DNA from: Otatea glauca
Taxonomy: Eukaryota > Streptophyta > Magnoliopsida > Poales > Poaceae
Reading direction: 5' to 3'
DNA length: 64,000 nucleotides
Assembly: GCA_036346275.1 (NCBI GenBank)
Contig: CM070713.1
Coordinates: 59,205,567-59,269,566 of the forward strand
The notes beneath the pieces are model-generated. The model worked only from the letters and a program-made list of their open reading frames with translations, was not told the DNA's origin and searched no databases. Shown here in pieces: positions 1 through 11,882 of this stretch. The translations under genes and the position numbers were made by a program. Position 1 is the stretch's first letter. Every line of letters begins with the position of its first letter.

Positions 1-1466
1 TATTTTGTGGTCTTGGTAGTTATACCTATTGTCTCATGAAACTTCCTTGATAAGTATGAATATGTGAACCTTGATAACCATAGATTAAGCTTAGACAATT
101 ACTTAATGTCGCCATGGGTATATGCGATTACTTTTATCCATGCTTAGCCATGCTTTTAGATCAAATAATGATGATGATGATCGATCAAAATGTGTTCTTT
201 GTGAAATGGAAAATGTTGTCATTGTAGCTGTTGGCTATGGGTATTTTGATTAAAAACCCAAAATAAAACTATGGTTTCGATGCGAGCGATTATTGGCAAT
301 AGCGGAGGTGCAGAGGATTTGCACGTAGTTAGGGTGGAGTATCGCCGTGTCAATTTAAGGACCGAACTCGGTGTTGTATGATCCAAGATATTTCGTGCAA
401 ACCACAAGTGTTGTTATGGGGCTTCCTTAAACCAATTAAGTTATCTAGTTTAACTTTGCACATTGGTAGGTCAAGTAGTAAGGGCTTTCCTTTCGGGGTT
501 TGCTCGACGGGTGCCCACACCGAGGTGTTGGGAACAACACTTACCAATATAACGGTGTGCGCCACGTCTATGGGGAGTTCCAACATTCCTATGCTCGAGT
601 TCTCCCAGCTATAGCGTGGGTTTTATCGTCCCGTCTTTGGTGCAAAGTTAGATTAGATAATGTAAAGGTTTTCGTCATGAACATTACGCCACACGCTTTA
701 AGTGCGTGAAACTTTGCAAAAAGAAAAGGTCATGACTTGTGGGTACGATTGTACACCTCTGCAGAGTGTAAATCTAATCGATTAGCCGTCCCCTCGGTCA
801 TGGGAAACTTGGTGAACTTGCACTAGTTAAATGTTTAATTTTCTAAAATGGGTTGTGGTTTGGAACTTGTTTAGCGCTTTTGTTTTCATGTCAAAGGATC
901 GACATTGATGGATTCCATTTCGGATTATTCGATATTCACGATGGGTTGTGAATATATTACTTATGCTTACTTATTTCATATCATCAATTATGCTTTTATA
1001 AATTCCGTTTGCAAATAACTTGTTTTACAATGTCAATTTCGCTTTATGCAAATTAACTGTAGTAGCCTCCTTTGAAATGGCTTGCATATATTATAGGCTT
1101 TGCTCAAGTCTTGGAGTACGTATGTACTCACCCTTGCTTATATGTGGTTTTTAGGTGGTTAAGTTGCCGAGCTTGAAGGTTTCTTTAAATCGCAGTTGCG
1201 GGTTTTCTTCGTCGAATCTTTCTAGGGATTATGCCTTGTCGGTTGCTGCTGGGTGTTGGATGGGCACACTACAAGACTTTGCTTCTTATCTTGCTTTATC
1301 TCGATTTGTAAGAGTTTTCTTTATGTAATAGCTTCCGCTAATTAATATTTGTTGTATGGTTGTGATTCCAATTGGTGTATGTGCGTACTAGCTATCGATC
1401 ATGGGACTAATGCGAATGCACATTAGATTTCCATTTTGCAATTTTGTAAAATGGGGGTCGTCTAAA
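1..1466 (+). mobile_element. Ty3/gypsy LTR, 3' portion, inside a CACTA element
   Basis: This stretch aligns by eye, in the same order, with the 3' third of the solo LTR at 34398-40292. Shared blocks include the 'tagacaat..acttaatgtc' segment (about 95-110 here, 38463-38480 there), the 'aaggaccgaact' block (358 vs 38738), the 'caccgaggtgttggg' block (519 vs 38900) and the 'ctctgcagag' plus 'taatcgattagccg' block (757-790 vs 39150-39185). It is clearly more diverged than the other three LTR copies and is a related subfamily. Its 3' edge is placed near 1466 because the CACTA transposase frame of the opposite strand resumes there. The 5' part lies outside the window. Confidence 0.7.
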
Positions 1467-1467
1467 C

Positions 1468-3711
1468 GGGTACATCGATGCAGAATACGGGGCCACATAC
1501 ATTTATCTCATTCACAAGGTGAACAATGAGATGAACCATTATATCGAAAAATGATGGAGGAAATACATCTCTAGGCGGCATAGTGTCTTGACCACATCAT
1601 TCTGCGATTCGTAAAGTCCGATGGGATCGATGACCTTACGTGAAATCGTGTTGAAGAAGAAACACAACCTCATGATTGCCTCTCGGACCTTTTCAGGCAA
1701 AATACCTCTAATTGCAATAGGAAGCATTTGTGTCATCATCACATGACAATCATGAGACTTCATGCCAGTTAACTTCAAATCTTTCATCGAGACCAGTTTC
1801 TTGATGCTTGCGGAGTAACCGGACGGAACTTTCACACCATGCAAGCATTTGCAAAGTTCTGTTCTCTCTTTCTTCGAAAGAGTGTAGCAAGCTTGGGGAA
1901 GGTAAAGTCGCCCTTTCCCGGTGTCCTGAGGATGTAGCTCACTCGATTTTCATATCTTCCAGGTCCCTTCGTGCCTTTAGTCCGTCCTTAGTTTTGCTAG
2001 GAATGTTCAGCAAAAGACCAATCAAGCTATCACATACATTTTTCTCTACGTGCATGACGTCTATGCAGTGTCGAACTTCTAAGTCCTTCCAATAGGCAAG
2101 TTCCAAAATATCGATCTCTTCTTCCATGTGGTCTTCTCAAGATCGAGACCTCGATGTATTATTACTATCTCCTTTCCAAGTACGACATTAATATCCTTAA
2201 CCATATCATATACCTCTTCCCCACGACGAGGCCTTGGGGCTATACCATCCTCTTTTGTCCCGTCGAATTGTTTTTTCATATTGCGGTAGGGGTGATTCCT
2301 GCGAAGGAACCTACGGTGATGCATGTACACGGTTTTCCTCGAGTTATTGAGCCACACACTAGCGGTTTCATCCATGCACTCGGGGCATGCTTTGGCCCTT
2401 TATAGTACGACGGATAGGTTACCAAGGGCGGGAAATCATTGATGGTGCAAAACAACAATGCCCGTAGGATGAAGTACTCGCTTGTACTCATCCCATACCG
2501 TACACCTTCGTTCCACAAGATCACAAGATCTTCCACCAATGGTTGTAGGTATACATCAATATCATTGCCGGGTTGTCTCGGCCCTTGGATAAGCAAATGA
2601 CATCATAATGTACTTTCGTTTCATACACAACCAAGGAGGAAGGTTGTAGATCTGAGAGTTACGGGCCAAGTGCTATGAATACTACTCATGTTACCGAAAG
2701 GATTCATTCCATCCGTACTCAACCCAAACCTTACATTCCTCGGTTCATTCCCGAAGTCCATCCTAAAGAGCCTATCGATGGTTCTCCACGGGCGTAATCG
2801 GCAGGTGTCTCGACTTTCCATCCTTTTACGCTCTTCTGAGTGCCATCGCATCAGTTGGGCATGCTTTTTGTTTCCAAATAAACGCTTCAACCTAGGTATT
2901 ACCGGTAAATACCACACCACTTTAGCGGGAGCCCCTTTCTTCACCACGGTGCCCTCGCTGTCATGGCCTTTACGCTTGTATCGTGATGATTTGCACACCG
3001 GACATACATGCATGTCTCAGTATACTCTTTGCGATAGAGTATACAATCGTTTGGACATGCATGTATTCTTTCTACTTCCAATCCCAATGGACATACAACC
3101 TTCTTAGCTAAATAAGTGGTTATCGGCAATACGTTTCCATCTGGAAGCATGTCCGCTAAGAGTTGTAATAGCGCCGTGAAACTTTTATCGGACCAACCAT
3201 TGCTTGCCTTCAATTTTAGAAGTGAAAGCACGGTGTGCAACTTTGTGTATTCCTCCTGCAACCCGGGAACAAAGGTGTGTCCGAGTCATCCAACAAACCC
3301 TTGAATTGATTAAACTCTCTCGACTAGTGTAGTTCCTTCTCGCATCGCGCAACATCCGAGCAAGATTATTATCGTCATCAATGTCCAACCTATCCTCATC
3401 GGATCCATAAGCGATGTCACCGCCATAATGCCTTCTCCATCATCCAATACGTTATCACCTTCATGTATGTTTTCCTCTTCACCGTGACTTGTCCAACGTG
3501 TATAGCCAAGTACAAAACCTCTTGAATCAAGTGCAAGTGGATGTGCTCTTTGTCCGAAAACATTTTCTCATTCTTGCAATCAATGCATGGACAATGTATG
3601 TACTCGTCTTCTTGTGCAACTTGTTCTCCTCAATGCTCTTAGAAAAGCAGATACCCCATCGATGTAATCTCTACTGTAACAGTTCGCATTGTACATCCAT
3701 CTCCGGTCCAT
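1468..3711 (-). pseudogene. TNP2-type CACTA transposase, frameshifted
   Basis: The reading starts at ATG 3711-3709 with MDRRWMY, the typical start of the transposase-associated N-terminal domain. About 3370-3700 matches that domain, with a frameshift near 3590. A Transposase_21 core follows at about 1950-3260, with ACPNDCILYRKEY near 3040-3090 and the family hallmark RHCIDVMHVEKNVCDSLIG near 1990-2060. A DUF4218 region follows at about 1480-1850 (GYSASIKKLVSMKDLKL, KSHDCHVMMTQMLPIAIRG). The order is that of canonical TNP2 proteins. At least four frame changes are needed, and the frame is broken by the LTR just after a MYP motif. TNP2 cuts the element at its terminal repeats. The call is firm; activity is lost. 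Confidence 0.9.
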
Positions 3712-3739
3712 CTAAAATTAATTAACATATAAAAATTGA

Positions 3740-4270
3740 TTAAAAACTAATCTAATTACTTATCATCTAAATGAGCTAGATAATAAATTCATCATCTAAA
3801 ATGATGAGCATCCACCTACCAAATTAGCTAAAATTTCATGTATATTAATATCCAATAATCTTAATTAAATAAATTTAATATATGTCCGCACTAATGGAAC
3901 CAAATTAATAGTAATTAAAAACTAATCGAATACTTTTCTGTAAAGAAGCTAGATAATAAATTCATCATCTAGAAATGATGAGCACCCACCTACCAAATTA
4001 ACTAAAATTTCATTTATATTAATACCCAATAATCTTAATTAAATAAATTTATTATATGCAAGATGTATATGTCCAGTACACTAATGGAACTAAATTAATA
4101 GTAATTAAAAACTAATCTAATTACTTATCATCTAAAAGAGCTAGATAATAAATTCATATATATGCAAGATGTATATGTCCGTACACTAATAGAACCCAAT
4201 TAATAGTAATTAAAAACCAATCTAATTACTTATCATCTAAAGGAGCTAGATAATAAATTCATCATGTATC
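3740..4270. repeat. Tandem AT-rich repeat in the CACTA leader
   Basis: A unit beginning 'taattaaaaactaatc' and containing 'agctagataataaattcatc' recurs at about 3740, 3910, 4098 and 4207, with full units near 170-190 bp and the last shortened. It lies between the transposase start codon and the subterminal hairpins, so it is leader or first-intron sequence. No coding potential is seen from 3712 to 4630. Confidence 0.75.
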
Positions 4271-4635
4271 AAATTAACTTAAAATGCAATTAATATTAAA
4301 TATATGCTTAATCATAATTCATCATCTATAAAAGGAACACAACATCATCTAATGAACCTAGCTAGAAATAAATTCATCAACTACAAAATGGTAGCTAAAT
4401 AAAAATAAACAAAATCTAAACTTTTCATCTCATCTACATATAAATCCTAATTAAACTTGGTTTAAAAATTAAATTGCAACAAGATTAACACAAATCAAGA
4501 GAGGAGAAAAATAACTCACCAAGGAACAACTAGAGGAAGTACAAGCACAAGAATTGGAGAAAACGAAATCAAATTTAGAAGTTTTGGTTTGCTCTCGGGA
4601 AGAAGAAGACCAGTGCTGCTACTGACCACCTATTT

Positions 4636-5030
4636 ATAGGCAATATTATTAGTGGCGGTTTTTAACTAGAACCGCCACTGATAACATTATCTGTGACGGT
4701 TCTATCCTCGAACCTCCATCGATAATGAATTATCGATGGCGGTTCGAGGATATAACCGCCACGGATAATCAATAGAATCGATGGCGGTTGGAGGATAGCA
4801 CCGCCACTAATAACTAGTTATCGGTGGCGGTTCTATCCTCCAACCGCCATCGATAATGTATTTAGTTATCGATGGCGGTTCTATCCTTGAACCGCCAGCG
4901 ATAATTAATTATCGATGGCGGTTCTAGGATAGAACCGCCACCGATATTTTTCCGCCATTTTGAAATAGAACCGCATCGATAATTATCTTTGTGGCGGTTC
5001 GAAAAAAACCACCACAAATAGACCGTCACC
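4636..5030. repeat. CACTA subterminal hairpin repeats
   Basis: A module of about 20 bp, TTATCGATGGCGGTTC, alternates with its reverse complement and forms at least eight inverted pairs in about 400 bp. In CACTA elements such subterminal repeats are the binding sites of the element's DNA-binding protein, and they flank the transposase promoter. The dense palindromes also favour self-pairing transcripts. Confidence 0.88.
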
Positions 5031-5052
5031 TATTGCAGGTTTTGGCGTAGTG

Positions 5053-6987
5053 GTATCTTGTATTGATCTCATGTGTCAAAATCAATGTGCTTTGATCACT
5101 CTTTCACTGAGGGAAAATTTTGCTCCTGCGACTCAAAAATGTATTCAATATCGTTTATGCTGTTGGAATTTGCTCGTTTCATTTTTTTCCATCCTTTCAT
5201 CATATATTTTGTTTTTGCCACTTTGTCCACTTTTCCGTGAAGTAAATGGGTTTGATCATTAAGAAATATGAAATAAAATTAGAAAAAACAATAATATTGT
5301 GGAACATTAAGGAAAAATAAAACAAAATAGCCAAACAATATCAACAACTTTGTTTTTTTTGGAAAAAAAACAATATAGAAATTTCTCAATAAAAATTACA
5401 TCAAACAAAACATTTCAATCTTCAGAGACATTGCAAAACTTTTCCTGATCTAAATAAAACATTTTCTATTTTTTTGATTCTTTTTGCATATTTCTTAACG
5501 ATCAAACACCGTTTGACTTGATGAAAAATTGGACGGAGTGGGAAAAATGAGGAAGGATGCTAAAAATGAAATGAAGAGATTTTCAATGGCAGAAACGATA
5601 TTGCAAACATTTTCAGTGACAAAAACAAAATTTTTCCTTTCACCAAATTGGTTGTTCTTGCTAGATATTTGTCCAATTCAAATGATATTCACCCACATTA
5701 AAAAAATGATATCCACCCATCGGCACAATCGTAGGAATGCTTGTCCAAATCGAATACGTACAAGTTTACTTGACCCGCTATTCTGTCGAAAGAAATAGAG
5801 TACTAGCAGCGTTAAGTTTGAAGGACTCAGGGTCAAGGTCTACGCTGTAAGCAGCGGTCAAGCTAAGATAAGGCGAGAGAGTCCGATCGAGTGGCTGCGA
5901 GGACGCCGTAAAACCGTTTTTAAATCCCCCGGGGCTTGAGCCAGCCGAGCGTCCAGCTCAAAGTTCACAGTTCACACACTACCACCCGGCAAAAAACCAA
6001 TCAGAAAAGGCTGCCGTGTGCGCTCCGGACTGGCAGAGGTGCCTAATTCTCTCTCCTCCTCGATCGTACTTATCTTTTTGGCTTGTTACTTGCTCTCAGG
6101 CTTGCGTTATTTAATGCTGGGGTTGATATGTTAGGCTCTCTTTGATTCGTGAGAATCTTTTCCGTTTTCTACGGGAATTAAAATATTTTCTATGAAATTT
6201 CTAAGAATAAAAAATGTCTTTAACTTTGACAAAGTTTACCCTTCCTGCATTATATAACTTACTACTGCTGCTTGTTAGTAGAACATATATTGCATGGATT
6301 GTAGGTGAATTCGAATGAATTGTAAGCTTACCCTAGATGGTCATAGCATAGGGATGATATAGCTTTGCGGCGTGCATAACCCGCCACGACGTGCCATAAT
6401 GTTTATGGTCTTATATTTTTGCAGGCAGCATGAGTCTTATGTGTGACAAACAACCGACAAAACTCGCTATGCTTGTACTATTGCCATTCTTTGCTGTGTT
6501 ATGGAGTTGGCAACGTCCATTGCTCAACCGTCCTTGAGAATAACATAGATCTGCACTCACTACTAGATTTCAAGAAAAGCATCACCAGCGATCCAAAAGG
6601 AGTCTTGAGCACTTGGAACACCAATGTCCACTACGTAGGTGGAGCGGTGTCAACTGCAGACTCAACAAGACCATGGCGTGTCATGGCGCTCAACCTCACT
6701 GGCCAAAGCTTGTCAGGCCAAATTAGCTCGTCTCTTGGAAACCTAACATTCCTTAATATGCTTGACCTCTCCAACAACGGCTTGCTTGGCCCTTTACCTC
6801 TTCTTAGCAATCTCCAACACTTGGAGATCCTTCTTCTTCGAATCAACTTTCTGCAGGGAGTTATTCCCGATGCACTTACAAATTGTTCCAACTTAAAATA
6901 TTTAGAACTATCTAGAAACCGGCTAACTGGTGTGATTCCTCCTAGCATAGGCACTCTTGCCAAGCTAGTAGGTTTTAGTTTTTTCAG
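5053..6987 (+). repeat. Duplicated host segment, copy 1
   Basis: It matches 8346-10271 almost base for base: promoter region, leader and start of an LRR receptor gene. Differences are few and many are single-base length changes in homopolymers, usually longer here (compare 5942-5950 with the C run near 9217, or the A run near 5990 with 9280). Similarity stops at a TTTTTTCAG in the LRR coding region (6979-6987), after which unrelated DNA follows. The left end is set by the CACTA insertion, so copy 1 presumably extends beyond that element. Confidence 0.93.
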
Positions 6988-7087
6988 CATCCACTTTGCT
7001 TCACCAAGCAGGCATAAGATCGAGCACCAGCACTGCGATGGTGTGGAGCAGCATCCACTTTGCACAGCCGACCTCCTCCTGCGTTAG
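6430..7087 (+). pseudogene. LRR receptor-like gene fragment, copy 1
   Basis: This is the N-terminal part of an Xa21-like LRR receptor: a leader with hydrophobic core, the LRR N-terminal cap (DLHSLLDFKKSITSDPKGVL), then about four LRRs of plant extracellular type (LxxLxxLDLSNNxLxGPLP). The cap should hold a CxWxGVxC motif; here that stretch reads VGGAVSTADST because of small indels, so both cap cysteines are lost. The LRR run stops at 6987 and about 30 unrelated codons lead to a stop at 7087. No transmembrane or kinase domain is present. It is a truncated, broken duplicate of the gene at 9713. Confidence 0.85.
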
Positions 7088-8345
7088 GGGCGCCGCCGCC
7101 TTCGCATCCTTCTCCTTCACAACTTCCGGCGGCGGGGAGATATCTAATGGTAATGTAATTCTGGCTTGCAACGAGGATGTGCATATGTAGCTGTGTGCTG
7201 CTTCTGGAGCCTCATTTGTTTATTCTCTTTATCCGAGGTTGAAGATTCCAGCAATTGTGGACAAGCTCACTGTACCGATGTTGTACAATTTGCTCTCTGT
7301 CTTCTATTCAGCTTGTTATATAGTATATAACTAAATAAGTGACCGCGATCGCCACTCTCCATGCGAGTAAATCGAGAAAACGCGCGAAACGGTTGAAAGA
7401 ATATAAACGTATTTGCGTTTTTTTCGTATTTATTCGGAATCCTCTTACGAAAGATCCGCGATTTCACGTAAACGAGAGATCCTTTTCGTAAAAAACGGCA
7501 AAAATAATCTAAACGTAATTAAACCTTTTTTATCTATATAGGGACATACTTTTCGTAAAAAATGGTCAGAAGGACTTAAACGTAATACTTTTTTTCTAAA
7601 AAGAACCTAAACGTAATTTTTTTTGAGAAAGACCTAAACATAGTTTTTTTTTGTCGGCTCGAGGCTCAAATTACGGACTCCAGCACGAGAAGTCTTCCAA
7701 ATATAATAAAGGTATGATATGGTTCCACAGGTGGGCCAACAGTACAACCTACTGGCATGTAGTACAAATAATACCCCAAAGAAATCGGGCAATGCCCTAG
7801 AGAATGAACAACACACTGTATTCAGAGGTATAGCTGGTACATAAACACCAGCATGTGAAAATCATGTTGGCTTACACTTCATTCGATTCAGAATTTCAGA
7901 TAGAGTTCATTTTGTGTATTGACATGGTTTCTAAAGAATCACTTTGACCATCAATTTCTAGCGTAAATGTTGTTAGAAATCGTAAAATCATTGTATTATA
8001 AAAGCATATTTCACGACGAATCTAATAATACTGATAATTTTTTAGGCCAATATAAATATTGTTTCATACATTAATAGTCAAATCGAAAATGCTTGACCGA
8101 TATGTACTATAATACGATGACCTGTATTTGCAAGCAACAGTTCTTAAAATGTTATAGACTTACAGTAAATTCAACCTCAAACTTGATTGTTATGGGATAA
8201 GTAGGAGAGCGGATAACAAGAAGCATAAAAAATGACAATTCGTTGTGCATTTTTCTCCTGTCATTAATGGAGTTTGAACTTGATTTTTTTGAAAAAAAAA
8301 ATCATAAACTGCCCCAAGGACTACCTCGTAACTCTTTTTGAGTAT
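6988..8345. other. Spacer between the two duplicated copies
   Basis: No supportable gene. 6988-7190 is GC-rich and carries the 17-bp phrase 'cagcatccactttgc' twice (about 6985 and 7050), suggesting a short captured exon-like piece. 7370-7650 is a low-complexity tract in which 'cctaaacgtaat' recurs at irregular spacing beside T runs. 7205-7300 and 7725-7780 resemble 58665-58830. Short ORFs here match nothing I recognise. Confidence 0.4.
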
Positions 8346-10271
8346 GTATCTTGTATTGATCTCATGTGTCAAAATCAATGTGCTTTGATCACTCTTTCAC
8401 TGAGGGAAAATTTTGCTCCTGCGACTCAAAAATGTATTCAATATCGTTTATGCTGTTGGAATTTGCTCGTTTCATTTTTTTCCATCCTTTCATCATATAT
8501 TTTGTTTTTGCCACTTTGTCCACTTTTCCGTGAAGTAAATGGGTTTGATCATTAAGAAATATGAAATAAAATTAGAAAAAACAATAATATTGTGGAACAT
8601 TAAGGAAAAATAAAACAAAATAGCCAAACAATATCAACAACTTTGTTTTTTTTGGAAAAAAAACAATATAGAAATTTCTCAATAAAAATTACATCAAACA
8701 AAACATTTCAATCTTCAGAGACATTGCAAAACTTTTCCTGATCTAAATAAAACATTTTCTATTTTTTTGATTCTTTTTGCATATTTCTTAACGATCAAAC
8801 ACCGTTTGACTTGATGAAAAATTGGACGGAGTGGGAAAAATGAGGAAGGATGCTAAAAATGAAATGAAGAGATTTTCAATGGCAGAAACGATATTGCAAA
8901 CATTTTCAGTGACAAAACAAAATTTTTCCTTTCACCAAATTGGTTGTTCTTGCTAGATATTTGTCCAATTCAAATGATATTCACCCACATTAAAAAATGA
9001 TATCCACCCATCGGCACAATCGTAGGAATGCTTGTCCAAATCGAATACGTACAAGTTTACTTGACCCGCTATTCTGTCGAAAGAAATAGAGTACTAGCAG
9101 CGTTAAGTTTGAAGGACTCAGGGTCAAGGTCTACGCTGTAAGCAGCGGTCAAGCTAAGATAAGGCGAGAGAGTCCGATCGAGTGGCTGCGAGGACGCCGT
9201 AAAACCGTTTTAAATCCCCGGGGCTTGAGCCAGCCGAGCGTCCAGCTCAAAGTTCACAGTTCACACACTACCACCCGGCAAAACCAATCAGAAAAGGCTG
9301 CCGTGTGCGCTCCGGACTGGCAGAGGTGCCTAATTCTCTCTCCTCCTCGATCGTACTTATCTTTTGGCTTGTTACTTGCTCTCAGGCTTGCGTTATTTAA
9401 TGCTGGGGTTGATATGTTAGGCTCTCTTTGATTCGTGAGAATCTTTTCCGTTTTCTACGGAATTAAAATATTTTCTATGAAATTTCTAAGAATAAAAATG
9501 TCTTTAACTTTGACAAAGTTTACCCTTCCTGCATTATATAACTTACTACTGCTGCTTGTTAGTAGAACATATATTGCATGGATTGTAGGTGAATTCGAAT
9601 GAATTGTAAGCTTACCCTAGATGGTCATAGCATAGGGATGATATAGCTTTGGGCGTGCATAACCCGCCACGACGTGCCATAATGTTTATGGTCTTATATT
9701 TTTGCAGGCAGCATGAGTCTTATGTGTGACAAACAACCAAGCAAAACTCGCTATGCTTGTACTATTGCCATTCTTCTGTGTGTTATGGAGTTGGCAACGT
9801 CCATTGCTCAACCGTCCTTGAGAATAACATAGATCTGCACTCACTACTAGATTTCAAGAAAAGCATCACCAACGATCCAAAAGGAGTCTTGAGCACTTGG
9901 AACACCAATGTCCACTTCTGTAGGTGGAACGGTGTCAACTGCAGCTCAACAAGACCATGGCGCGTCATGGCGCTCAACCTCACTGGCCAAAGCTTGTCAG
10001 GCCAAATTAGCTCGTCTCTTGGAAACCTAACATTCCTTAATATGCTTGACCTCTCCAACAACGGCTTGCTTGGCCCTTTACCTCTTCTTAGCAATCTCCA
10101 ACACTTGGAGATCCTTCTTCTTCGAATCAACTTTCTGCATGGAGTTATTCCCGATGCACTTACAAATTGTTCCAACTTAAAATATTTAGAACTATCTAGA
10201 AACCGGCTAACTGGTGTGATTCCTCCTAGCATAGGCACTCTTGCCAAGCTAGTAGGTTTTAGTTTTTTCAG
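8346..10271 (+). repeat. Duplicated host segment, copy 2 (unbroken)
   Basis: Counterpart of 5053-6987. Its left flank (8270-8345) continues smoothly through the position where copy 1 begins, so it represents the state before the CACTA insertion. At its right end the LRR frame reads on normally, so copy 2 is the better-preserved one. The promoter side includes a long AT-rich tract and, near 9320-9420, the sequence leading to the gene start. Confidence 0.93.
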
Positions 10272-10896
10272 AAATAACCTCACTGGGATCGTCCCGCCTG
10301 CCCTCGGAAATATCACAACTTTAAAAGTAGTTGATCTTTCAGAAAATCAACTCAGCGGACGAATTCCTAACGAGTTTTGGCATATGCCAAACATATCGAT
10401 TTTATACCTCACCGAAAATAGTCTATCAGGTGGAATCCCACAAACTCTCTCTAATATGTCTTCGCTTCAACAATTATCCTTGTCATTCAATATGCTAGGC
10501 AACGCATTGCCATCTAACATTGGCAATGCCCTCCCTAATCTCCAACGTCTATCCTTGGGGTACAACACGTTTGATGGTCAAATTCCAGCTTCCCTAGGCA
10601 ATGCTTCGGGTCTAGAAATAATAGAGCTAGTATCTAATAATTTCATTGGCCAAATCCCAAGCACTTTTGGAAAGCTTTCAGGATTGACTTGGCTAAACCT
10701 TGGGCGAAATAAGCTTGAAGCTAGGGACAGTGATGGCTGGGGATTCTTCGATGCGCTGGCAAATTGTAGTCTCCTAGACGCGCTTTCATTATCTGATAAT
10801 CGGCTACATGGAGCCATACCAGATTCGATTGGTAACCTTCGAAGTCTTTCTAGGTTGGATCTTAGCTACAACAATCTCCATGGTAGCATGCGATAG
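9713..10896 (+). pseudogene. Xa21-like LRR receptor kinase, extracellular part only
   Basis: From ATG 9713 a signal peptide is visible (basic start, then a CTIAILLCVMELATSIA core). A one-base frameshift near 9820 separates it from the rest. The cap has CRWNGVNC intact. About 12 plant-type extracellular LRRs follow (NNLTGIVPPALGNITTLKVV and similar) up to a stop at 10894-10896. In the other frame the sequence stays open for about 30 more codons, so that stop is probably a second frameshift. Full-length relatives have 20 or more LRRs, a membrane segment and a Ser/Thr kinase; none is present. The family acts at the plasma membrane in pathogen or hormone sensing. Here it is a truncated pseudogene. 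Confidence 0.87.
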
Positions 10897-11441
10897 GAGG
10901 TCTTTCCGCATGGCAACAATGGCAAAATAACAATAACACTAGCCAATTTAAACCATGATTTGAAAGACCCATTGTCCATTGTGATTTGAAGCCAACAAAT
11001 ATCCTTCTTGATGATTATGTGAATGCCCACTTGGGAGACTTCAGCACTGAAACTTTGCAAGCCTTGTTCTCTATTGTAGGTTTGTGTCAGCTAGACATTC
11101 AAGTCCAAATAGCCCAGTCGGATTGAAGGGAACTATAGCAGTGGTGTATATATAATTTTCATAATGGGTGTTCAGAGTTACAAAAATATTGTTCAATGCA
11201 AACATAAAGTTTAACAATAGCGAAAATACAAAATACAAATTGTTCTTACTAGAGACAACACCTGAAATTATTTAGAGATTTGTGAATTGGCGATTTCAAA
11301 TCTACACACTTCCTCTTTACTTTTGAATGCTCTACATGCTACATTTTAAAAATCAAGATTCACTATTACAAATCAATATAACACTGATAAAATTGTGAAT
11401 TAGAGATTTCACATTTGGGAATCAAGAATGAATTTCACCTG
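10897..11441. other. Spacer after the LRR gene
   Basis: The first 90 bases may still be frameshifted gene remnant. The rest is AT-rich with no gene that I can support. It ends at the left edge of a gypsy LTR at 11442, with ACCTG directly before it. Confidence 0.4.
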
Positions 11442-11869
11442 TGTGGGCACCCGGAAATACGAATCGATCCTCGCTCGTGCATTGGACTCAGAGGTGACAC
11501 CCATACTCCATTTAAGTGTATGATCACTATCACCCAAAAGTCCGGTGCACAGGGTATTAACCAGATGGCCCTCACTCAAGCAAAAAATGAGCCACCTAGT
11601 TGCACCGTACACACTTACGCAACCAAGGGAGTTTCGATTCCATTCCAAACAACCATACCGGGATTGAAATCAACTCATCGAAGCATATCACTCGCCGTCC
11701 ATCTCAGAACCTTGGTATCGCCCACACTCACCAAGGGGAGCGCGAGCAATAATCAAAGAACGATGACCGCTTGAGTTTATGTGTTGGATTGTTGAGAACA
11801 ATTCCAGGTACCCGGATATATGCCTAGTGCTAGTTCCCAAGATCTGTGCCGCATTCGAGATGAATCACA

Positions 11870-11882
11870 ACACATACACATG
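11870..11882 (+). repeat. LINE target duplication, left
   Basis: The 13-bp sequence acacatacacatg is repeated exactly at 12529-12541. The solo LTR at about 39836-39860 (reverse strand) has it once, showing the empty site. Confidence 0.92.

Larger units (their letters stand above)
1467..5052 (-). mobile_element. CACTA (En/Spm) element, 5' part, interrupted by an LTR
   Basis: The right edge carries the terminal repeat: on the minus strand it begins CACTACGCCAAAAC (5039-5052). It is followed by GTA at 5053-5055, the 3-bp target duplication. The second copy of the host segment has the same site unoccupied at 8346-8348, which fixes the boundary to the base. Behind the terminus lie subterminal hairpin repeats, an AT-rich leader and a TNP2-type transposase reading leftwards. 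The element is cut at about 1467 by a gypsy LTR, so its 3' part and left terminus are outside the window. CACTA elements move by cut and paste. Confidence 0.92.

Noticed and set aside
4636..5030. CRISPR-like array
   Set aside because: The repeats are palindromic, variable in spacing and next to a CACTA terminus in a eukaryotic context.
5050..5262. Conserved 70-93 residue ORF also present at 8274-8555
   Set aside because: Identical only because the segment is duplicated; low-complexity hydrophobic content, no domain, upstream of the LRR gene.
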